A stretch of 64,000 nucleotides of DNA from Guillardia theta CCMP2712. Its lineage: Eukaryota; Cryptophyceae; Pyrenomonadales; Geminigeraceae. Location: contig NW_005434673.1 in NCBI RefSeq assembly GCF_000315625.1, positions 291,275-355,274 on the forward strand, written 5' to 3'. Below the pieces are notes generated by a model that saw only the letters and a list, made by a program, of their open reading frames with translations, was not told the origin of the DNA and ran no database searches. How positions within the stretch are numbered: the first letter of the stretch is position 1; each line of letters starts with the position of its first letter. Shown here piece by piece: positions 49,101 to 61,900 of this stretch. The position numbers were made by a program, and so were the translations under genes.

Positions 49101-49206
49101 CACCAGCGTTCGCATGTACAGTCTGATAATAATCCCAGTAATCTTGTGATGCTGTTTGAGCCGGCAAAGCAAGGCAAAGAAGTGCTATTATCCAGCCCTT
49201 GGACAT
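46117..49206 (-). CDS. Secreted IPT- and LysM-domain surface protein
   Basis: An intron-dense gene starting with a signal peptide (MSKGWIIALLCLALPAQTAS, 49206). Exons further on carry IPT/TIG-type signs: KLYCPVAQWGLTYEATKVEL near 48.8 kb and GGGRIEVYGRNFMNTR near 47.95 kb, the latter a typical IPT first strand. Towards the C-terminus are LysM-like modules: PKCLKCVLKNETLSSISNVY with GTWLDLYSVNHR (about 46.7-46.8 kb) and HLLNVAKQFGVSFYNLL (about 46.45 kb). The last exon is proline- and tyrosine-rich (PYFYYGNQGRG) and ends PVPPP at TGA 46117-46119. LysM modules bind N-acetylglucosamine-type glycans, so binding of a cell-wall or periplast glycan is a reasonable inference. Not every intron is resolved and the region is much more AT-rich than its neighbours. 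Confidence 0.65.
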
Positions 49207-49916
49207 CCCTTTTCCCTATACAACTTTTGAGTTCAGCAAAGTCGAACAACGCATCGATCCTTACCCCGAGATGAATTAAGATGTCATGGCGACCTAATCT
49301 GCATCAACGCGTCTACCTTGGTGCACTGTTGCCTCCTAGATGAATAGACCTCTCTCATACACACACACACCTCATCCCTTCTCTTTCACCAGCATAGTCC
49401 ACCATATCTCGGCTCTCCCCTCCAATGGCCATGGACTACCCCAGGGCATCTCACTACCCTTCTGTCTTGGTCAATTCACCCGTCTCCCACCCAGATGCCA
49501 CTGAGTTGGGTAAAAATGTGAGTACTTTCGCGGAAGGTATGGACACCGGCGACCGGGCCCGGTCTACCGTACCACTCGCAACTTTGAAGTAAAATGACCG
49601 ATAGAGCCCGTCAGTGCAGCACTGGCATGCCCCGACTGGATATAACCCGCGACTGTCATCAGTAACTCAGTTACTATTTACTGACCTCATCAGTATGACA
49701 AGTGCAGGCTGTCTTTCTGTTTGAATCGGATCGGGCCTGAGGCGGGCTGTCTTTCTCTGATTTCATGGGGCTCATCGACATGGTAGGCCCGAAGGAACTG
49801 CAAGGCCAGGGGAGGTGAGCTGAGGAAGAGCGCGGGGGCAGGTGAGATATCCTCTGCATCGCTGAGAGTGCGGGCACTCAGAGTCAGCAAGACCAGCATC
49901 GTTGCGCTCCCTGAAG
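49207..49916. promoter_or_regulatory. Divergent intergenic region with small GC-rich island
   Basis: It lies between the LysM gene (-) and the dynein gene (+). Positions 49540-49680 carry GACCGGGCCCGGTC, a perfect 14-base palindrome, followed by short words shared with the other islands (GTCAGTGCAGCACTG, TCAGTAACTCAGTTACT). A CA repeat of ACACACAC type lies near 49360. No gene is supported between 49300 and 49900. Confidence 0.4.
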
Positions 49917-52900
49917 ATGGATGCATTCGTGAGGCGGATGAGTTCATGGAAAGACAACTACGATGATCAGGTTGAAAATTATTTGGACTCCAGGCATAGA
50001 TGGATTATCAGCCGATTAAAGACTGCCTTCGGTCCAGAGGTGGAACTTCGCAACCTGGAGAATTTCTTCCTCAGTCCTGAAATGTTTCAGAGAGTGAATC
50101 AATTCCTTGATTCTGGCAGCTCCAGGGTTTTGCTTTTTACAGTCAAAAAGCCAGATCCCATGTTCATATTTGGACAAGAAAGCGATGAATTAGAACGGCA
50201 AAATGAATTGATATTGATAGAGGATGATAGAAATCAAAAACTGGAAGTTAAAGGAGTTTACTTTTTTCGTATGTTGTATAACTTTGAGGGTGAGCACACC
50301 ACGGAAATTCGAGATCCTGACAACGAGATCGGATACGGTGAGATGTCGCCGAATGTTCTTGAGAGCTACAACGACTATTTGCAACAAGTTATGCTACCGC
50401 GACAATCAGACGAAAGCTTACACACTTGGGGTCAAGCAGATAGCGAACATATGAAGAACTTCAGCACTGACGTGCGGAGGTTTGCGAACATAGTACATGA
50501 TGCTGTACGAAGTCTCCAGGTATGTCACTATTGTGCTGATGTGAGTAGGTGAAGTAATCTATGATCAGGGTGGAATAGAGCTTCGAAGGCCTGAAGAACG
50601 ATTTATCATCGAAAACAAACAGCAAAGCTACCTCAGAGCTGCGTCAGACCCTGACATTTTATCCGTCTATGAGGGAATCATGGAGAGTTGGTGTGAGCAG
50701 TGTGAGAATTTTATGGCTGAGAGTGAATCTGTCTATGATTCAGCCAACGATAATTCAGGCCCTGAAAGCGAATTCGATTTTTGGAGGAGTAGAATGACAA
50801 AGTTCAACAGCATCGCGGAGCAGCTCAAGTCGAGAGAATGCAAGTGTGTACTTGGAGTTGTCGGTCAGAGCAGGCACAACAAGACATGGAAAAAATGGAA
50901 AGTAATCGACAAAATGATCACAGATGCTCTAAATGAGGCCAGAGACAACGTGAAATACCTCTCTACACTAGAGAAAGTGTCACAGCCTCTGTATTCAGGC
51001 GAACCTGTCGAAATTATCGAGGCTTTGCCTGCAATTTTCAATAGTGTAAAAGTCATTTTTACAATCGCTCGATACTACGGGACGAGGGATAGAATCAGCA
51101 TTCTTTTATCGAAAATTAGCAATCAATTAATTCTGAATTGCAGAGAACACATTCGTAGACCTCCAAATTCGTTTGGGAATGTGAGGCTTTGGGATCAAGA
51201 AAGCACAAATCTGATTGCACGATTGGCTCTTACGATCAAGCTGCAAGAAGAATATGTAAATGCATACCAAAGCATGAAAGAAAAGTTGATGTCTCAACCA
51301 AAAGGGAAACAGTTCGAGCTGAATGAATCTCAGATATTTGGTAAGCTGGATTCATTCGTAAAACGGGTTCAGAAAGTGTTAGATATGTTTGTTACATTCA
51401 ATCAATTCAAATCCCTAGCCTCTCACAACATCGAAGGGATGGAATTTCTCGTCAAAACATTTTTTGATATAATGTCTGAATTTAAACGTAAACCCTATGA
51501 TCTTCTTGACTACAGCAAAACAGCATTTGATCGTGATTACCTGGAGTACACCTCACAAATAAATGAATTAGAGGAACAAGTGCAGACCTTTATTAATGCA
51601 AGCTTCGAGAACATAAACAGTACTGAACAAGCGTTGTCCTTGCTGAAAGAATTTGAGGATATTCTAGTCAGGTATGTTGAGTAATTTTATGCGATCGAAT
51701 CTAATTCATGCTTCATAGGGATTCTTTCAAATCTGTGTTGGATAGCAAGTATACAGTAATATTCTACAACTACATTTTGGATCTGGAAAGGATTCAGAAA
51801 ATCTATGAAAAGCAAAAAGTTTCACCACCAACTGTATGGAATTTGCCTCCGGTGTCTGCAAACATCATATGGGCAAAACAGTTGTTGGCAAAAATTGAGG
51901 AGCCCATGAAAAAATTCAGGGACCATGAAATCTTGATGAGAGAGTCAAAGGAGGCCAAACGGATCATAAAGCAATACAACAAGGTCGCCAGAGTCCTAGT
52001 GGAGTATGAAACACTGTGGCAAGATGCCTGGATCCGTTCGATTGAAGCTGCTAAATCCGGATTACAGGCTACATTAATTATTCGACATCCAATCACTGGT
52101 CGTTACTTCGTCAACTTTGATAGGGAGATCATTCAGCTCATACGGGAGACCAAGGTCCTGCAAAGATGTGGAATTGATATTCCAGATACTGCAAAGACAG
52201 TAATGGTGCAAGAAGAGAAATTCAAATCTTATTATCATCAACTATCCTTTGTTTTGTACGAATATGAGAGGGTTACCAAGATGGTGGTCCCGATTGTGCG
52301 TCCATTGCTGAAGGTACACATCGCAGATTTAGAATCAACATTACAACCTGGCATGGTGCTGCTCACCTGGCATTCGATGAATATTGAAAGCTTTCTTGAA
52401 AGAATACATGTTTCCCTGAATAGATTTGAAGACCTTGTCAGAGGTATAAATGATATTGTGGAAAACAGAATCGAAAGGAATCTTAAAATCATCAGCAGAT
52501 CACTCCTGGTAGATCTGCCTACAAATGAATCTTTTACACTCGAGCAATTCATCATGTTGCAAGAAAAAACAATCAAATTAAGAACGATAATGATACAATC
52601 CAAAAACAATGAAATAGAGCAATCCCTCCGCGACCTTATCAACATAGTTCTTGCATTTCCATTGCAGACCGATGAAAGAATAGAAGAGAACGTAGTTGAT
52701 TCATTATGGAACCATTATGCGAATCTTGTTTACGTATCGGTTCTGCGATGTACAAAACAGTCCTTTTTCGCTTTGAAACGTCGGCTTGCTTCTAAATCTC
52801 ATGGTGGTTTTCTGTACATGGAGCGCCCTTTCTTTGATGTTGACATTGAGTTAGCCAATTCAACCGTGACAATGAATCCTAGTCTGGATGAAATCCAAAA

Positions 52901-55900
52901 TGCAGTGAACAGATGTGCATTAAACATATTGAGGACTTCGAAGTTGATTTTTCAATGGTCTGCATCGATTGAAATGAATGACATTCACCGTGAGTCATTC
53001 CATCCTCTAATAGCAAAAGACTATCAAATAGTTTCTGTATGCTTGATTTTGACAGGAGCAATCGAAGGCATAAAAAAACAGGTTCACGACTATTTGCAGA
53101 CTTTCATGAGATATGATTTCTTTTGGAAAACGGATAAGCATGTCGTCTATGGTGAGTTTGAGAACAGTATTCCCGGTACGGAAGAGTTTGAAAGAGAAAT
53201 TCAGAAATATCAGGAGATCGGTAAGAAAGTGAATGAAATTCCTCCAGTGCACAATATCGGTTGTCTTTCATTAGAAACCGGACCCCTTAAAAAATCCTTG
53301 AAGTATGAAATTTCTCAATGGGAAGAAATGTACAGTATGAACCTTCATAAAAGGGCGCTAAATGAACTCAACAAGATTCAAGAAGAATTTAGGATGATAG
53401 ATGAAGGCGTGGATATGGAAATCAAAAATTTGGAATCTGTGCAACAGATCTTTCAGGTAAATTGCTTTCTGTCCCGAAGAATTGATTGACTTCGATGTGA
53501 GCAGATTCTGAAGATGGCTCGAAATATGGAAGGAAATGTTGAGAGCAGGATCTTTCCTATCCAATTGAAGTACACAACGCTTTTGAATTATTCCGTCAAG
53601 CTTGATGAACAAGAAGTTCAAAGGCAGCAGAATTTAATCTTTCAGTGGCAAGCGATTAAGAAGAAAATACAAGCTGTATCCGACAATCTCTTCGAAAGGC
53701 AATTAGTGTTTCAAAACCGTCTCATTGAAGATATCAAATTCTTTGCCGAAGAGATCCGAATTTTCCGAGCTGACTTTGTCGAACACGGTCCGATGGAATC
53801 TGGTAACTGAATTGCAATTTCTTACCTGTCTCCACTTATGCGCTTCACAGGCATAAGTACGCATGAAGCCTCCAACAGAGTTGAAAAGTACAAGCAAATC
53901 TGTGGAGAAAAAGAAAGTGAGTTCAACTTGGTGGAAATTTCCATCCCTCAATTCTGATTCAACATTTTTCATAGAAAAGTGGAAGAAGATTGCTGACGGA
54001 GAGCATCTCTTTGGGTTGCCAGTCACTAGATACGCAGACCTCATAGTAACCAAAAAAGAGCTCGAACTCCTTGAAAATCTCTATATCTTGCATGACAATG
54101 TGATACAGTCCTTAAAATCCTATAAGAGGATGAAATGGAAGGAATTGATAGATCGGCTTCCTGAGATTATTCAAGAAATTGATATACTGCAGAACAAATG
54201 TAAACAGATTCCTCGCAAGCTGGCTAATTGGGAAGCATATCGTGAAACACAAAAATCGCTTCAAGAGATCCAAGAGGTATTGATGGCTATTTCAGGAGAA
54301 GTACTAACATATTTGTTATCCAGTTCATTCCTGTCGTGGAAGCGCTTAATAATCACGCTTTGCGAGAAAGACATATTGTTGTGATCAACGGCCTCTCCGG
54401 ACTTGACATCAAGTCATCGCTGTCAGCACTTACGCTGGATGGAATTATGCAGAGCGAGCTGGTGAAGAACAAGAAGTTGCTTGACGAGATTGGGGAAAGA
54501 GCCATTCATGAGCTATCCATCGAGAGGAAGCTAATCGAAATCGAAATTGAATGGTCTGATCTCAAGCTAGAATTTTCGAGTTTCAAGTCACGTGGACCAG
54601 TTTTAATCAAGATCGAAACTTCAAATATGATATTACAAAAAGTTGGAGAGTCAACAACTCAATTAGATCAGATTCAAACCAGCAAATATCAGGATTTCTT
54701 CGCGGAATCAATTGTTGGTTGGATCGACAAGCTGAACAATGTTGAGCTGGTTCTGGAAAAATTGATTCAAATTCAGGGCATTTGGCACAGATTAGAAACA
54801 ATTTTCTCTTCTTTGGATGCAAAGAAGCATTTGCCACAAGAAGCCAAACGGTTTGACAAAATCGACAAAGCATACATGAAGCTGACTTCTAATGCATTTG
54901 AGACTCCATATATCCTAAAATTCTGTACGATGGCAACAAATTTATACTCGTCATTAGAATCTCTCGGAAGGGACCTTGAGATCTGCCAAGCATCAATTTC
55001 GAATTTCTTGGATATCAAACGGCTTGATTTTCCGAGGTTTTGTTTCGTCCCAGAGGATTGTTTGGTAGATATTCTCTGTATGTCCATCTCACAAACTGTC
55101 GCGATGAGTCAGCTATCCATTCTATTCAACAGCCTAAGGTTTGTGGTGCTGAGCGAATCCTCTCCTCACATCGCCACTGGCATGACTTCGAGTGCTTTCG
55201 AATCAGTGACATTCACTCAACCGATAGACATTTCCAACGATGTGACCAAATTTCTTGCTCAAGTTGAGTCGGGAATGCAGACAAGTCTAAACAGTCTTAT
55301 TTTGCAATCACTAAGTGCTGTTGAGGACCTTGACCAATTGCTTGAAAACTTTCCATCACAACTCTGCCTGCTTGCAATGAATTTAAATGTCACACAGAAA
55401 GTAGAAGAATACATAGTTCGAATTTTTGCACCAGAGTCCATTAGTCAGGGCAACGTGAGAAAGTTTCTTGATCGAAACCAAGAACAGCTTGTTTCGAAGG
55501 TGAAATCAGGGAAGCTAAATCCCGTGCAAAGAGACAAGGTCCAGCTGCTGTTGATGTCTATCATCCTTCAGACAGAAATGATTCAGACTCAAATCTTTGG
55601 CCACGTGGAATCTACCAGTGATTATGATTGGATGAAGCAGGCTAAAATTACGTACTCGAAAAGCACCGATGAAGCAGTGATTGAAATGCTTCATTTCAAG
55701 ATGTCTTACAGCAATGAATTGATCAGCTGTAAAGACAGAATCATCGTCACTCCCCCCACAGAAAGATGTTTCCTGTTGATGGCGTTGTCGATCGCTGCTT
55801 TCAACGGCAGTCTTGTTTGTGGTCTTTCCGGTTCTGGAAAGTCAGAGGTAGTTGCCGAATTTGCACGTCTCATTGGAGTTTTTGCTGTCTTTTATCATTG

Positions 55901-58900
55901 CCCAAGATGGTTGGATGAAAATAGACTTGAAACAATCTTCAAAGGCGTAGCCACGATGGGCTGTTGGTTTTGTTACGAAAATTTTCATTCAATGACAGTC
56001 TTAGCATCAATGATTTCCTCAAAGATGATCTGCAACATCTTGGACACGCTCAAACAAAGAAGAAATACTTTGACGTTGATGGATGGCCAGACTTGTAGAT
56101 TGATGAAGAATACGGCAATATTTTTGACACACACCATGCCCTGTGAATTGCAGACTTGCTCGTTCGAAAAATCTCTCTCACGGCGATTCTTTCGAACCGT
56201 CAGTGTTCAAGCACCTGATTTTCGCGCAATTATTCGAATCAAGCTTCAATCCGTAGGGCTCTTGCATCCAGAGCAGCTTGCCGATGATCTTGCTAAAATC
56301 ACAGAAATCGGAAGAGATGTCATTGGAATGAAAATTCGAACGGATTACATTCATTCACAAACTTTCTTTCAAATCATCGATCACTTTTTTCTCCAAAATC
56401 GATTCTCGAAAGATTATTCTGAATCAGTTCTGTTGAATCTGGTTATTGACTTGTACACGACACAGATGGACCATGGGGAGACTGTAGCATTTACAAAGCT
56501 GCTGGAATTGAATTTGACTGGTAAGGTGGGCAACCATCAAAGCTCCGATTGGAATTCAGAATTCAGTCAGATTGTGCAAAATCAAGGACTAGAATTCGAA
56601 TCTACATCCGCTCAAACATGGTATGCAAAGCTAAAGCTTTTGTCAGAATTTCTCGATATTCACTTCAGTGTTGGGGTCTTTGGACAAGCTCTGACAGGGA
56701 AATCAAGTTTGTTTGAATGCATGAAACTTGCATTTCAAACGAAATGTAAAAAGCCGATTCAAATACGGAAATTGTACAGTAGGAGTAACTCAAATGACGA
56801 TTTATTTGGTTTTACAGACCTTGACAAAAAGAGTTGGCAACCAGGGTTGTTCGAAAAAATCCTGAAAACATCCCAAGAAGACAAAAACACAATCTTCTGG
56901 ATTATACTCGACGGTCCATTGAATTATGAATGGAATGAACATCTCCATCGTCTTCTTGACGCACATGGAATCTTCACATCATTTTATAACATCGTTGAGT
57001 TGCAACAAAATTGCAAATTGATGTTTGAAAATGATGACATGAGCAACATGTCACCTTCAACGGTCTCGCGCATAGGGATCGTGTATTTGGATCCTTCTAG
57101 TTTGGGGTGGCAATCAATCTTCAAGAGCCTTTTTCTGCAATCTTTCACTGCAGGCACTGATGGAATCATGATGCATCGTCTGCAGGAATGTTTGTCGAGT
57201 TGCTTTCAAGTAGCCAAGGCACCCAACTACATGAACAGCCACTATGTCAAGGTCTTGTTTCAGCACATGAAATCGCTGCTGGTTTCCCTGGACGAAAAAA
57301 TTTCTGTCCTCGAACGAAAACTAGGCTTCGCCATCCTATGGACGTATGGCATGTGTATTGAGGCGGATCTTCTATCACGGATAGAACGATGCATCCTCGA
57401 CGCCTTTCCGGAGGCCACGCCGCCAGGCAACGGGAGCATGACCAATTACTTTCTCGACGAGGACAACAACTGGAAGACATTTCATACCGGCATCATGGAG
57501 ATTGTCGGGAAAGATCAGGCAATTCAGGTCTATTTCCCTTCTCAGCGTCAAGTACAAATTTCCCACATGTTGGAGATGAACTTGAAGAATGGGCTTCCCT
57601 CGTTTCTGATTGGTGATAGAGGATCGTCCAAGACCTTTCTCTTGAACATTCTCCATGCTCGCAGCAAAGCTCTAAACTTGACTTACAAGAACATATGCAT
57701 ATCTTCTGAGTCAAGGTCAACCGACTTAACTGAAATTCTCCAGAGTCAGTTAAAGAGAAAAATTTGCAATACATATCAACCAAAGAGTGGTGGTAAATTT
57801 GTCCTCTGCATCGAAGATTTAAATCTCTCCACGAGCGAACTAGGAAAAGGGCAACCGATGTTGGAATTACTCAGACAAATGTTTACTGAAGATGGGTATG
57901 TAAAAGATTTTACACTCTTAGAAAGTACTAACATGAATTTAACATAGGATGTACAATGTGAAGGATGGAAAATTCAACAGACTAACTGATATAAGCTACG
58001 TAGGGTCCTTCAACGTTCGAGATGGTGAGCGCGGATCTATTCCTGCCCGACTGCGAGGACGCATGCACGCGATGTTCGTGTCTTATAATCAAAAGGAAGC
58101 GGAGCATTGTTTCAGCTCTTTGCTGAAACACCACATGTCTCATCTTAAGAATGTCAAGCAGTTGACAGATTTCGTGATAAAGATGTTTTCTCAGACTATT
58201 CAGGTGATGTAGAAGAATGTTTGTCATCAATGGGATCGATTTGACCAATTCGCCTAGGTATACGAAAAATTGAAGAACAGCCATGTATTACATGGCAGTG
58301 AAATTTACTCCCTGCATACTTTGTCTAAAATCTGTTCAGGCATATTGAAAGTCGATTTACAGAATTCAACCAAAGAATCATTCCTAAGGCTGCTCAAGCA
58401 TGAATGTGAAAGGGAGTTTTTGGATGTGTTGTTTGACGATGCTTCATACCAGACTGGGAGGAACATCTTACAACAGACATTGTACAAATCTGTTGATGCA
58501 AAAATGTCTCAGAAGATTCAGAACTCGAGATGTTTGTACAGTGATGGTGGATTTTTGCACAACAAATCAGAATCAACAAATACGACTTACACAAAATTCA
58601 CGCCAGAAGAATTCTTCCATTGTGCTAAGGAACATTTAGACACTTTCGTTTCACGAAGGAAGGAGTATGAAGGATATGTGTTGTTTGAAGCTTGCATAGA
58701 GAATTTAGCAAAAGTGCTCAGATTTTTGACTCATTCCGATCGATCAATCTGTTTTCTCGTCGGAAATAAAGCTACAGGTCGTGAATTTGTATGCAGATTA
58801 GCATGTTACATGATGGAATTCCACCTGGAAAAGATTGATAGCGTATTGAAAAGGCCAAGTAGCAGTATTCAAGAAAGAACTCTCCATGATTCTGCTATGA

Positions 58901-61900
58901 GATCAGATGCGAGCGCTTCCAAGCAGCGTTGCTTCATTGTGAGAAATGCGGTTAACATTGGTGACCTTGAATGGCACAATCTGAATCAATTGGTGTCGGA
59001 GAGTGACATATTGCATCTCAATCGTGTTGAAAATGGTGTGACTTTGCACACAATTCATGAACTGCAGGTAAATTGATGTTGGTAGTTGTTTTTGCTTCAC
59101 TTACAATGTGGAATTAGGACCATGAATCGATAGCGCTGCGCGGAAAGCAGACAAAAATGATCTTTTTCATGGATGCAAGCATTTTAAGAATCAAGCAACT
59201 AGTTCAAATGTTTCCACAAATGCTGGCCATGCAGTTTATGAGGTTTGAAAATATTTCTGCTGAAGTGCATTTTGAAATTGGGTCGAATTCTCTTTCCAAC
59301 TGCTTCGCAAACTTGGGGAGTGTGCATAAATATGCGAGGGTAATGCTGAATGTTCATTCTCATGCAATTCAGATCTCGAATGAGTTCCAAGCTATTTCAG
59401 GATGTCACTTCCATTTTGATATTCGGAATTTCAAGACATTTCTTTCCAAGTTTGCAGCTCTGTATCGCGAAAAGGTTCAAATGCTTGAAATAAAATTTCG
59501 TCGTGTTAGGAATGCGATCGCAAGGATAGAGCTATATCAAAGAAATCTGGAGGAGACGGAGAACAGGAGCCGACAAGACGAAGCTTCACTCAAAAATTTA
59601 AGATCCAAAATTTCGGAAACTTTCAAGGAAGTTACAAGCGACAAATCTGCGCTTGAGCGTCAAAAAAGAAAGGTAAGCCGGGTCGATGAGATCATACTGT
59701 TTCTTGTCCATTTCTGATTTTTACAACAACCAGATGGAATTGATACAAGAGGACATCGCCCAAAATGATGCGAAAAAAACCAAAGTTGCAACGGAGATCA
59801 AAAGCATGCGAGCCTCTGCTGATCAACGATTTTATGACGCAATCAACCTGTTGAATCAAGTCAAGACAGAACAGATTGATACCCTCAACGATTTAGAACA
59901 TCGGCGTTCTCCTCACCTCCAATATCTGTGCGATCTGTTAGCAACACTTTCTCACTTGAAACTCAAGACTCAGGGTATTGACTTGATGTGGATGAGAGAG
60001 TCGATCGAATCCTTGAAGCGAATGAATCCCGATGGTTTTAACGAAGAGGACCACGAATTCTTGCTTGCTCTTTTGGAAAAGGAAGCAGAGATGTTGGAGT
60101 CATGTCCAGATAATTTCGTGAAAGAGTTGTTGTTGATATCACTGAAATTCATGCATGGACTGGCAGATTACACTCTAGAGAAATTGAGAACAAAAGCTCT
60201 GTTGTTGAAGGAGAAGGAATTTAAATCGTTGTTACTTGTTTTAGGAAAGACTTACAACAACACATTCGAAGAAATAGCTCGCATGGAAACGAATATTCTT
60301 TCAAAGGAAGCAAATTTTACACAGATGAATCAGGAAAAGAATGATTTAGAAGAGAAGAATGCGATTCTAAACTCAAAGTTGTTGAAGTCTAGAGACTTTC
60401 ACAATTCAGTCGAGAATGATTATCGTGTTTGGAAATCATACCTTGATGAAAATCAAGAGAATGAAACAAGCCTCATCAAACATACTCTGATCCAGAGCCT
60501 TCTCCTCGTGTATTGTGGAGGATTTGATGGACCACACCGCACAAAGATGCTGCAGCATCTCTTCAGTCTGTTGAACGAAGAGTATGATGTCGCTCTGGTT
60601 CAGCGATCTGTTGAGAGCATGGTAACCAAACAGAAGATCAATGAATGGAAGATGAGCGGACTGTTGCTCCAGGATTTCTTTGTTCAGAATGCTGTACTTA
60701 TTGAAAATTCTATCGGAATTCCCTTCATCATAGACCCAGACGGCGAGGGGCTACGGTGGCTGATGTCTTCGCTTGACTCCCCTGTGGTGAACATGTCCAA
60801 GAGCTTGACAGAAGGAGTTTGTAGGACGGCCAAAGGCGGAGAGGGCAAGGAGAGGGCAGTGATCAACGTACTCTGGCAAGATGATCCAAGTCCAGCTATG
60901 CTCGGCCTGTTCTACGACCTGAGGCAGGAAGGGACCGAGCTGCCTGCAAGCTCTCTCTACTTGGTTTCGTCTTCTTGGAATTCAGCTATGCCTCTTCCTC
61001 CTAATAGCATCAGCCCGATCAACTTCACGCTGAGCCAGGACCTCTACGAGCACGTGACCTTCGACGTCTTGCTGATCCACCTGCGACATGAGCTGTGTGC
61101 TCAGCAGAAGCAAGCCCTCAAATCTGTGCTGGACCTGGAGTTGCAGATCGATACTAATTTCGAGACCTTGATGAGTATGTTTAGCCAAGAGGAACCGACC
61201 TTGATGGAAGATTCACACCTGACAAGCCTCGTGACGAAAAGAAATCATTCCGCAAAGGTTCTCGAATCTGCTCAACAGGATTTGACAAACATTTCGATGA
61301 TGATGAAGAATTCTTCTGAGAACTTGAGGTTGAACTCACAGAGATGTGCGATGTTTCTTGCAGCTTTGTTTCAGATGAATAAGATCAACCCTGGCTATTG
61401 TTTCTGTTTGCAGATGGTGCTGAAATTAATTGTCCGGAACGACAGCGTTGTGAAATCGCCTGAAGAGTTCACATATAATCTGTACGCGCTGCTATGTAAC
61501 TCGCTCTTGATACGGGATCGAGCTCTCTTCGGTGTCCTGCTTTCGCTGCAGATTCTGATTTCAGAAGGAACCATTCCGCCGGAAACAACCATCCAAGTAC
61601 CCGTGAAGCCCCCGACAAGGAAATCGTCAACAGGGTTGCGGTTGCCTTGGGTCAACGTGATTCACTGGAATCAACTGGTGGAATTCGTCAAGGCCAACCC
61701 CTACTTCGAGAGCGTGTTGGAGCATATCATGGAGCACTCAGAGGAATGGCAGTCTTGGTACAACCTGGATGAGCCCGAGAAGCATTTCCCGAGCGATCTC
61801 AACTTTCGCTACAAGAAGGCAGCAATCTTTGTTCGATTCATCACCCTCAAGATATTGCGCCCTGACAGAATCGTGCAAGCATGTTCTAGGATCGTCGAAG

